64,000 nucleotides of DNA from Pogonophryne albipinna. Lineage: Eukaryota; Chordata; Actinopteri; Perciformes; Artedidraconidae. The translations under genes were made by a program, and so were the position numbers. How positions within the stretch are numbered: the stretch's first letter is position 1; every line of letters begins with the position of its first letter. The stretch is taken from the NCBI GenBank assembly GCA_028583405.1, contig CM053248.1, forward strand, positions 26,682,769 to 26,746,768. The letters are read 5' to 3'. Below are positions 55,014 through 64,000 of this stretch, piece after piece. Below the pieces are notes generated by a model. The model had not been told where the DNA came from and did not search any database. It saw only the letters and a list, made by a program, of their open reading frames with translations.

Positions 55014-55927
55014 GGCTGGTGGAAAATATTTTTAGGTGGGTCTGTGGAAATGGTGACCAAACAATACTAGGGGGGCCCGGGGGGATGCTCCCCCGGTAAG
55101 AAAAATTGAGAAAAGACCCCTTAAATTATGACTTCTGGTGATGTTAGAGGGGGGGGAAGGACAAATTGAGGCTTAAAAATATGAGGAGACTGATCAATAC
55201 CTCCATAACCTTCAGTGTGGTTAGCTATGAATCTTCCAAAACTTCCAAACACCTTGTCCTGGACATAGTTTCTACAGTATAAACTGTGCAACAGTACAGT
55301 AGGCCCACACAAACTGCAGAACACCGGGGCTTTGGGAACACTCAAAATTACTTAAAGTGATTTAATTCCCATTTAACCTGTTAAGGGGCTTTTTTCCCCC
55401 GTTTTTTTTCTCACGAAACTGTCTCAGGGCTTCTTAAAATGTAATAAACTATTCAAGTGTCCTACTGATTTAACAGGAAGAAACTCAGCTAACTGATGAT
55501 ATGAACCATTTTTACCGAAACAAAACACAAGTCTCACAAGAAGCGTCTAAATGAGCCCTGAGCGAAAAAATGCTAACGCACTCTAGGTATAAATCAATCT
55601 ATATACTTATCGGATATGCACAAACAAGCTTAGCTAACAAGCTGAGATTCCATAGATTCTAGAAATATAAGTATCATCACTGAGCGATCAGAACTCGCGA
55701 CAGGGGAAGCAAATACAGACATCACACGACGTAGCTTAGCAAAACATGGAGATATGCTCACCTTTTGCTGTTATTCTGATCAAAAAACGAGAAAAACGCA
55801 GCTGAAGGTTAATCCATAGGTTAATCCAATGTGTCTGTCACTTTGAAAAAATTATTGATAATTCATAATTCCATTTTTATGTCAAAAACTGAGTTTTCAT
55901 ATTAGCTGCTAATGATAGCTTCCAGAG
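55014..55927 (+). mobile_element. Older transposon sequence that hosts the hAT element
   Basis: Starts with CAGTGGCGGCTGGTGG, a terminal word seen in fish DNA elements, and includes a GGGGGGCCCGGGGGGATGCT segment. It holds no transposase frame. Sequence on the far side of the hAT insertion (57712 onward) appears to continue the same host sequence. The class and right border are not resolved. Confidence 0.4.
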
Positions 55928-57703
55928 TAGAGATGGGCGAGTCCTGATTCATCCGGATCATTAACCCGGATCCTAGAAATGAGCTGGTCGTGACGAGTCT
56001 CCTCTCTCCATTAACCCGAGTCCTTTGAGTCCTACACCTGGTGTAACGTACAAATTAAAACTATAAATTGCGTCACTCGCTACTCTCCTTATAACATGTA
56101 AAATAACATTACAACGTACCCCAGTCCATCTGCCTAGCCTTTAGCAAGTAGGATAGCTTCCAGAAGTTATCGTTTGGCTCAGGGGAGTGGACGCGGATCA
56201 GTGAAACTTCCTGCAGACTCGTGGGGACTCAGAGGAGCCGTAAGTTACGGCTCCTAACCGTAATATCATAGCAGATCCAGAGATCCAAACTCGTCATGTG
56301 CACGAGCATATCTGCGGCCGGGAAGACATGTTGCAGCCCCTCCTCCAGCACCCATGTCCAGCACCCGGCTCCCGCGGCTATTGTGCACGAGTCAACAGCA
56401 GACTCAGAGCCGTAACCGTATAGCAGCAGATCCAGAGATCCAGCAGACTCGTCGTCATGCACGAGTCAACAGCAGACTCAGAGCCGTAACCGTATAGCAG
56501 CAGATCCAGAGATCCAGCAGACTCGTCGTCATGCAGGAGTCAACAGCAGACTCAGAGCCGTAACCGTATAGCAGCAGATCCAGAGATCCAGCAGACTCGT
56601 CGTCATGCACGAGTCAACAGCAGACTCAGAGCCGTAACCGTATAGCAGCAGATCCAGAGATCCAGCAGACTCGTCGTCATGCACGAGTCAACAGCAGACT
56701 GAGATTCGCAAAATCGCAAAATGACCCTTTTTTTTGTGATCAACATTTTATTAAAGCAAAAGACACGACTTTACACACATTTAACACATACAAATACCAG
56801 TATTGCAATGATTACGCAGTCCATGAGAAAATAGGGGGGGGGGGCATATGATTAGATCATACACACTGTTTTCATGACCCAAATATGTATATATGTTCAT
56901 TTTAATCAATTTCTTATTTTTCATAGTTATTTTATCATGGGTGGAGATACTGGGTGAAGATATGCTTGATTTTGTTGTGTGTGCATTTAAAAAAATAAGT
57001 GTTTTGCATTATATGTATATAGTTATTTTAATATGTTCCTTTACTAAAGCAAATGTTGCACAATTGTGTTTTAATTTAATAATAATAATTGTATAATTAA
57101 GACATTTTATATATTCTAACTGTTTTGCAATTTTCTATCATTTGTCATTGTTTGTTTCTTTTTGTGTGCTCTGTTCAAAATAAACGTTTTGCCAAGTAAG
57201 ATCCTTATTGGAAATGCAGCTATTACACGCAGGAGACTGTTGCACAACATGACAATTGTGTTAGAAGTCTACACTGAAACTTCATTTAGAGCCGGAAACA
57301 TAATGGACTTAATCAAAATCGCGGGCGGGATCCGTGAATCCAGGACAATGATCGAGAGAGACCAGTTTCCTACGAGTTAGTCAGTGGAACTTCACAGACT
57401 CAGATTCGCAAATCCTGACTCGCTGTGCAAAACACAGCAGACTCAGATTCGCCAAATCGCAAAATAACCCTTTTTTTTTGTGATCAACATTTTTTATTAA
57501 AGCAAAAGACACTGTGTAGGTTAATATAACGTCAGTTTAATATGCACGTGAAATGCAACAAGTTTTCGGTTTCACCGGTAGGATTTCTACGCTCTGGGTG
57601 ATGCTGACTCATATGACTCAAAGGACTCATATGATCCGGATCTCTTCAATGACTGACTCAGAAGACCCTGAGTCCGTGAAAGGATCCGGATTTGCCATCT
57701 CTA
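55928..57703. mobile_element. Non-autonomous hAT element with 8-bp target duplication
   Basis: The left end TAGAGATGGGCGAGTCC and the right end TTTGCCATCTCTA give inverted ends TAGAGATGG. The 8-bp word TTCCAGAG flanks it on both sides (55920-55927 and 57704-57711), as expected for hAT insertion. Inside are repeated GATCCGGAT/GACTC words, a 74-bp minisatellite (56401-56696), and a direct repeat of about 75 bp (56696-56770 and 57435-57512, GATTCGC...AATCGCAAAAT...GTGATCAACATTTT). No transposase frame survives, so it would need a helper enzyme. Confidence 0.82.
56401..56696. repeat. 74-bp minisatellite, four copies
   Basis: Units start with GACTCAGAGCCGTAACC at 56401, 56475, 56549 and 56623. 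They are nearly identical; one copy has GCAGGAGTC where the others have GCACGAGTC. A diverged, partial precursor lies just upstream at about 56236-56400. Confidence 0.95.
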
Positions 57704-57803
57704 TTCCAGAGTGTATGACCGCTTCCTATTTTGGATAGAGTGGTGAAGTCACGCCCATCTACTTCCGCCCCATGGGACCTATTAATCTGAAAAATTATGT
57801 ATT

Positions 57804-58106
57804 GTGGGCGACTGTGGCTGCGAGGGAGTGCGGTCGTCTTTCAACCAGAAGGTTGTGGGTTCGATCCCAGCCCATGCAGCCAACGCGTCGATGTATCCTT
57901 GGGCAAGATACTTAACCCTGAGTTGTTCCCGATGGCATGGCCAACGGTGTGTGACTGTGAATGTGTATGTGTATGAATGTTAGTTCCTAGAGTAAGGTAC
58001 ACTGCTCTGTATGACGGTGTGAATGGGTGAACGACATGTAGTATGTAAAGCGCTTTGAGAGGTCTTAAAGACTGGATAAAGTGCTATATAAGAACAGTCC
58101 ATTTAC
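57804..58106 (+). mobile_element. tRNA-derived SINE
   Basis: The head carries an RNA polymerase III B box, GGTTCGATCCC, at 57858-57868, with an A-box-like TGGCTGCGAGGGAG about 40 bases before it. The body has CTTGGGCAAGATACTTAACC and the tail AAAGCGCTTTGAGAGGTC, then GTGCTATATAAG, typical of teleost SINEs. AAAATTAT flanks both sides as a short target duplication. It is inserted in an older inverted-repeat sequence. Confidence 0.8.
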
Positions 58107-58735
58107 CATAAAATTATTGAAGTCAATGGAGAGAGAAAACGTATCTTTCGATCCCGTTTGAATTGTGCCATGAATTACACATATGATGTTTGTCAATCTT
58201 AAAAAATAATTTCCATGTCAAAAAAGTCACAGTTTGTCTTAAAACTGTTGAAATATAAGACTATGAAAAATACGTAACTAGAAAGACTACAAATCCCAGA
58301 GTCGCGTACATTAACGTTACACGTCACACTCGTGTTACTCACTATGGTTACTCACCAAAACCTTGTAAAGCCGGTCCCGCATGCGGGGTCTTACGGAACC
58401 GACTAACTCCCCTTTTGTGTACAGTTCTCAACATGGCCAGACTTGTAGTGATTTTAACCTATTTTAATACTTTTCACTTCATTCTGAAAGAAAGAGGTGA
58501 AATGTGCTAACGTGACGGCCATCTTAGTGTTGGTGACGTATGCAAGACCAGAGTTGTAGTTCATTGAGCGCTTCACACAAAAAAATGTGTTACTTCACAG
58601 TTTTACGACAGTTTTATTTTTTTGACTTGCAAAATTATCTTTTAAATTGACAAACATCATATGTGTAATTCGTTGCACAATTCAAACGGGATCAAAAGAT
58701 AATCTTTCTCTCTCCATTGACTTTAATACATGATT
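58107..58735. repeat. Inverted-repeat element (arms about 145 bp)
   Basis: The left arm 58107-58250 (GAAGTCAATGGAGAGAG, GATCCCGTTTGAATTGTG, ATTACACATATGATGTTTGT) is matched in reverse complement at about 58590-58735. The spacer holds GACTACAAATCCCAGAGTCG. The layout suits a foldback or MITE-type element interrupted by the SINE at 57804-58106. Confidence 0.7.
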
Positions 58736-58897
58736 TTTCCAAAATAAGGTTCTTACTCTATACAGTCCAAACAACTCACAGACTGCACCGGGCGCTGACA
58801 TAGGCGCCCTGTGACCATCAGATTTGACGACGCTGATTGGCTGAAATTATGTTTCGGTGTCATAGTTTAAAGATAGCAACAGTTGGCTTCTGCTGCA

Positions 58898-58935
58898 CTC
58901 TCGTCTGGGCGCTGTGCATAGCGCCCAGACGAGAG
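58898..58935. repeat. Perfect hairpin, 16-bp stem
   Basis: CTCTCGTCTGGGCGCT, then a six-base loop GTGCAT, then the exact complement. A second, weaker GGGCGC/GCGCCC hairpin lies at about 58790-58812. Confidence 0.9.
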
Positions 58936-58939
58936 AGGG

Positions 58940-59504
58940 TAATGATACACGGGCAAGGCCAGGCAGGAAACATGTGACTTATCAGTAACTTTAGACATCG
59001 TTACACAATTTTAAACGAGATTTTATTGTAGATTATACATTTTACTGATACCAATTATATCATATTTACCTTGTTTATTAAAAAATAAATATAAAAAATA
59101 CATTTTTTTATCTTTAATGTGGGCCACTGGTTTTAGGGATGAATTGTTGTAATACAATGATATAGGTACTGGCAGACACAATTAGGTTTGTGAATTTAGC
59201 ACATTTTGTGTCACTGTGGATGTACATTATAGTACAGTATGTGGCTGGTATTGTTTTCAGTGTGTGTGTGTGTGTGTGTGTGGTGTCATGACAGCATTCC
59301 TGCTGGGAATATAAAAAGCTTTTTGCAGCTATAGTTTTTGCAGTGTGGTTAACTATACCTCAGTCTCTTGATCTGATTGGTCCTGCTTCAGGATACGGGC
59401 CTCTGAGGTGAAAAAGAAAAGGCCTCTGGGGACGTACCCCAGCTTCCAGAAATGACATGACCTCTCATTCAAACAACAGCCACCACTTGATCCTTGGCAG
59501 GTAT
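58940..59504. other. Intergenic AT-rich stretch
   Basis: Apart from a short (TG)n at 59261-59282, no feature was recognised. Confidence 0.6.
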
Positions 59505-60132
59505 TTTATTTCATATATAGACGCTTTCTGTAATCAAATGTGAGTGCAATCAAACAACAGCAATACAAACATTACCAATGCAGTCTGAGAACCAGGAACA
59601 GGGTTAAAACAGGGAGTTCACTCACTCTACATAGCGAGCAGCTAGTAACCTCATGGACAACATTACAAAAAAAAAAGGTGGGGAGGGAGGTGGGGAAGCC
59701 CCCTTTGACCCACCCCCCTCCTGCCCTTACCCTCCTTCTACAGGAAGTCCAACCAGTGATACAACACCCCCCCCCCCCCAACCCAACCACGCCTCCATGA
59801 GTCCCACTTGCACTCGGCTCTTCAGTGAACAAGATAACCTCCCATTTACCCCGATCATGATTATCATCGTCATCCTAATTGTATCATAAACAACAACAAA
59901 AAAAATCCAAATCATTTCCACTTCTCACACGGCAGGAGCCAATCAGAGTGCAGAGGTCCTTCGAGTTCAGTCAGTCTCAACCAATGGCTGTCGAATCCGG
60001 GTCGACTAGAAAAACCACAAAGCTGTACATGTAGAACCAGAGTCCTCATGCAGTGCCCTGCGAAGCTGGCACACATCAAATACACAGGTGGAAGTGGAGG
60101 GTGGGTTTGGGTTGTTTGTTTCTTTTTTTAAT

Positions 60133-60180
<48 letters not shown>

Positions 60181-60746
60181 ATTTAAGAGGGGAGAAGCAT
60201 GGTGTTAGGCAAATATTAGACCCAGTAGCACAATAAAGAAAAAAAGTCCAGAAGAAGAATCACAAGTCTTTATCCACCGTCTGTCTTCTCTTGGCCCTCT
60301 CCGGAAAAAAAAATGCACTCACACACAAACTCTCTCACACACACACACATAAACACATTATAGGTCCTCATGTCATTGTGAAGTCATGTGTTCAATGTCA
60401 ACATTCAAGAAAAGAAAAAAAAAAAAAAACACCTGAATGGTAAAAATCTCTACCATCACAATGCTTTCAGTTCATAAAATCTTGACATTTCTGAAAAGTG
60501 ATTTTTTTTTTTTTTTTCCTCCAGGTTTAAAGCAGTATGCGTGTGTGTAGTAGTTGTCGTCGTCTTTGTCCCACTGCTGCAAATACACACACACACACAC
60601 ACATGCACAACCAACATACGCACACTCACTCCAACACACACCACATGTCCTCTTTTTAGTGGAGAAAGACATGGCGCAATGGAGAGACACTCCTCCTTTG
60701 GGCGGATGCACAGATCACCAGGAGGAGACGGGGGTCGTTTCCACGG
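59505..60746 (-). other. Probable 3'UTR of the PPM1-like gene
   Basis: An AATAAA on the minus strand at 59510-59505 ends a 1.2-kb stretch rich in simple repeats ((TG)n at 60133-60179, poly-A/T runs, CA runs). It lies downstream of the putative terminal exon at 60776-60747, and its composition is like the prkce 3'UTR. Confidence 0.35.
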
Positions 60747-60776
60747 CTACCAGGGGTCTTCCAGCTCACCGGCACT
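60747..60776 (-). CDS. Probable terminal coding exon of a PPM1A/B-type phosphatase
   Basis: After the acceptor TTCACTCACTCAG the minus strand reads SAGELEDPW and then TAG. As I recall the family, the short isoform of PPM1B ends in an acidic tail of the form GDLEDPW, and PPM1A ends in a tail closing with DDMW. PPM1B lies near SIX3 on human 2p21 and PPM1A near SIX6 on 14q23, which supports the call. Only nine residues are available, so family assignment depends on the motif plus gene order. The catalytic exons would lie to the right of the window. PPM1 enzymes are Mg/Mn-dependent Ser/Thr phosphatases. Confidence 0.42.
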   Translation of the reverse strand, partial: SAGELEDPW

Positions 60777-61016
60777 CTGAGTGAGTGAAAAGGGGAAAAA
60801 GATGGGAGAGGTGTGGGTTAGTTGTATTGTTGCTGCGTCTTTCACTGCGCACAGAAGTAGAGACACTGCTCCTGATGCCCTTAAAAATTGGCAATTTTTG
60901 AACCTCGCTGCCCCTCTTATCTACCCACATTGAATGGATAATGGTGAAAGACAGTGACATTCCCCTGCCCAGCCTGTACGTTAACACAACCAGAACCCAG
61001 ACCTCTGATGACTCAC

Positions 61017-61047
61017 CTTGCGGAGAATCACGAGGCCAACTGTCAGA
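61017..61047 (-). other. Possible 31-nt alternative exon
   Basis: Strong splice signals frame it: TTTTTCAG before 61047 and CAAG|GTGAGT after 61017, on the same strand and 240 bp before the putative PPM1-like terminal exon. Its length is not a multiple of three, so inclusion would shift the C-terminal frame. Support is the splice consensus only. Confidence 0.25.
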
Positions 61048-63830
61048 CTGAAAAACAGGGGGGAGAAATGGAGAGAGTCCCTATAGTCTAAGCAGCTCCC
61101 CCTCCGCTCGTGTCGCCGCCAGCTCATGCAATGCAGCGGCAGGCTTTTATTTTGCTGCTATTCTTTTAAAGGAGACGACAGATTCAAATGTCTTTGAAGC
61201 AGCTGAGATGAAATTACAGGTCGAGGCTACGGAGCTAAAAGCTGACAGAGGAGGGCGAGAAGGTGAGGATTTTAGTTTCTGCTAGAACTAAAAGATCTTC
61301 TACACAGAAACAATAACAGCATATTCAGTATATAAAGAGACACTACGGCCCTCAATCAAATGCCTCCACTTTACCTTGGGATCTGAAGATTTCTTGGGTG
61401 ACATAAAACACATTTTGATTGGGAGAATATGACTATTGTATGCCTAATCACAACCCTGATCTACACATGTGTAAGGTTTGAAACATGTGCAAGACACAAA
61501 GTGACAGCTGTACATTCAAATTACAGAGAGATACTCTTACACACACTGGACACAAATCATAGCATTATACCTCAAACCATTTTTATTTGTTCATTTGTCA
61601 TTTTAAAGTGTGTGGGACTCATTTGGCCCACGTAACCACATACAAATACAACTCATACAAACACGCATACATACATACATACGCGCAGTGTTTAGCATAA
61701 CCTCCCCTCCTATAGTTAAGTGCCTTAGATATTGTAAGGATAAGTGCAGTGCATGCATTACACTGGGTGCTAGGCTTTATACAGACTTTCAATAACATTC
61801 CTCTAGCTGCTATCACAGAAGAATGAACACTGCAGGTTCGGTCTGTTCTCTAACTTTCACAATGACGAAAGACTTGTGCTGTTTTGAAGAGATGTTGTCA
61901 TAACCTGTGAGGAATGGAATATACTTTGTGTGGGATTTAATCAAGCTGAAACACATCCTGCCAGGGTTCATACCAGCGGCTGTCGGCATGAACAGTGGGA
62001 ACCTAATGAAAACCTGCTTCATTAAAACTTCAGCTACAGAGAACTGAGCGCAGGTACACAACTCTCTCCCATTAAGCCTACAGTGGGGTTAAATGCTATA
62101 TGTTTTAGCCACGCTAGCTATGACTCTTTAGGGATGTAATGTTAGCCATGTGTTGGGAAAAACGTGTGAGCCTGAGTATGTAGCCAAAAAAACAAACGTA
62201 TTGTTACCTGAAGCATGATTAGTTAGTATCTATAGTGACTTTCTATGTGTGACGATATCTGCGGTCCCTCCAACAAAAACATTTGAAAAACTCAACACCA
62301 ATGACTCTTTCGGAAATTGTGACCTTGTTAGTCAAGACATACCATCAACTTTATTAATACAAACTTATTTAGTTTTGTAGAAAGAAAACTAGAACGATAC
62401 ATTGCTCTTGAGTTTTTCAAAGGAATTTTTGGGCCCTTCATATTCAAGAGAAGTCTACAACAAAACAATGTTTATTGCTAAAAAACACTATAGGTAAGAG
62501 GAGAAACATGTGTTATAATTTGGGGGGGAACTGTCCCTTGACCTCAGGTTCAGTTCTACAGTTTGACTTTTTCTTAAAGATGAACTTTGTCAGAATAGCG
62601 GCACTGTGCATTGAGATAAATGCTAATGAAAGCATGTAACCAATGCTAACATGAGTATTCATCCCAAGCTCACAAGCTAAAGAACTGATATCAAAAAGTA
62701 GTTTTCTGATAAAGCAGGGATCATCAACATGTGCCCAGTTTTCATTATGGGCTCATTCCTACACAGCTTCCCTCTGGGACGGGGCTATGCCAACAGAGGC
62801 TAGGATTTGATGACAGTATTACAGCTAACACTGACAAAGATGACACAGCCAGTACAAAGGTTGATCCATGTCACACGATGTAGAGCAAGAAATCACACAC
62901 TGCACAAACTAAACCCTTTTTAATTGAATCCCTCCAACAGGTAACTTTTCTGCTGTGTAATGAGCATTACAGCCTTTGAGGGTTGCTACAGTAGCGTGGC
63001 TCTATACTGTACTTAAAGCCTAATTCTCATTTAAACAAACATTTAGTCACCTACTTGAGTTTTACTGACATATACAGGAACATATTTTGACCTTTATGTG
63101 GTTGTGAGGCAGCGTAATAAATGTGGTGATGTGGAAATAACAATATGTGGTGATGGAATGATCTAAATAAAATGCCGTTCAAACTACAAGTGTCCCACTG
63201 TGGTTTAACTGCCCGGTTTTCCTGTATCCGGACTGGTTTGAACAACCTAACATCGCTGAGCTGATAAACGCTAACAATCAATTATCACCCACTACCACAT
63301 TTCTTTTTGAAATTACAGTAGTGATGATTGGTTGGACTCACTCAAACCCTCGCAGACACACGTACACACACTTACATACATACATAAACGAAAAAGAAAG
63401 TGTGTTCTGAGTCTGTAGAGGGAGTTGGCCTGGAGACAGTGCAGTGTGTTGAAACACAGCTGGAGATCTCCTCGCCTTCTCTTTGTCAGTACGTCCACTG
63501 TAAGCAGGTTTGGGGGGTGAGGCTCGGGGGGGGGGGGGAAATCAGCCAGAAGCCATTACTGGTAAAAATGTTGGCCATGGAGTGCAAAGTTCATTTTTTG
63601 CTTCACCAGCCACTTTTGAATGTAATAATAATAATAATTTGTTATTGATTATTTCCTAGTCTAAACATCAGTGTGGAAGTGTCTGGCAAGTTTAGGGAGT
63701 CCAAGCTGAGGCGGTCAGAGGACAGAGGAGGGAGGCAAAAGAAAGGAGCCCTCATTAGGAGGAAGGTATGCAAGTGGCTCGGAGACAGAACTTGAATGGA
63801 CAGAAGGGCCGTTTTTTTATTTCCTTTGCA
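61048..63830 (-). other. Putative intron or flank of the PPM1-like gene
   Basis: AT-rich sequence. No coding exon or mobile element could be supported on either strand. Confidence 0.45.
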
Positions 63831-64000
63831 TTACAATATACTGAAATATTCATGAGCATGGTAGCTGTAGTTGTGCAGACCATGATGGAGGCCGATGTGT
63901 CCATTAAAGTTCTGTGGTGAAGGGAAGGAGGAGAGGTCGTAGCACAGCTGACTAGGGCTCTGGGGTTGGGCTGGGTTGGAAGAGGGGGGGGTGGGTGTGT
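63831..64000 (-). other. Open frame running in from the window edge
   Basis: The minus strand is open from the edge for 55 codons to a TAA at 63833-63831. It ends with words such as QLCYDLSSFPSPQNFNGHIG and HNYSYHAHEYFSIL. The Pro-rich start comes from a C run. The composition could be that of a transcription-factor tail, but a frame of this length can occur by chance and I recognise no family. An AATAAA follows at 63821-63816. Confidence 0.2.

Noticed and set aside
56401..56696. CRISPR-like array
   Set aside because: The 74-bp units repeat in full with no unique spacers, and the sequence is a vertebrate hAT interior.
61368..61400. Minus-strand ATG reading MSPKKSSDPK followed by a good donor (GTAAAG)
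   Set aside because: Joining it to 61047 gives a 23-residue product that stops at once, and there is no acceptor or homology to support it.

Overview
The window looks like nuclear DNA of a ray-finned (teleost) fish. It has split genes with GT-AG introns, very long CA/TG and GA/CT microsatellites, teleost-type transposon debris, and vertebrate developmental and signalling genes. All recognised genes are on the minus strand, so the transcriptional order runs from high to low coordinates.

Layout in transcriptional order. (1) 59505-60776: probable last exon and 3'UTR of a PPM1-type protein phosphatase; the rest of the gene would lie beyond 64000. (2) 46479-47842: a complete two-exon SIX3/6-class homeobox gene of 275 aa, best matched to the fish-specific six7. 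(3) 8385-37484: a complete 15-exon novel protein kinase C of the epsilon type, 746 aa, with every splice junction in phase. (4) 540-6288: a nine-exon HIF-alpha-type bHLH-PAS gene. Its ninth exon is homologous to HIF exon 9 at its start but reaches a stop after 18 codons, predicting a 374-aa protein with no oxygen-dependent degradation domain and no transactivation domain.

The order PPM1-SIX-PRKCE-HIF matches the human 2p21 order (PPM1B, SIX3, PRKCE, EPAS1) and is parallel to 14q23 (PPM1A, SIX6, PRKCH, HIF1A). The window is therefore a compact copy of an ancient paralogon. The divergent SIX and HIF members suggest a copy distinct from the canonical six3/epas1 locus.

The rest is intron and intergenic DNA. 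Highlights are a 617-bp, almost identical inverted duplication (22809-23425 and 39019-39635) that brackets the first two prkce exons; dinucleotide arrays set directly against several splice sites; a complete non-autonomous hAT element (55928-57703) with an 8-bp target duplication and an internal 74-bp minisatellite; a tRNA-derived SINE; a LINE 3' fragment; and a telomere-like tract. Most long open frames in the window are Cys-Val or Thr-His translations of microsatellites and are not genes.
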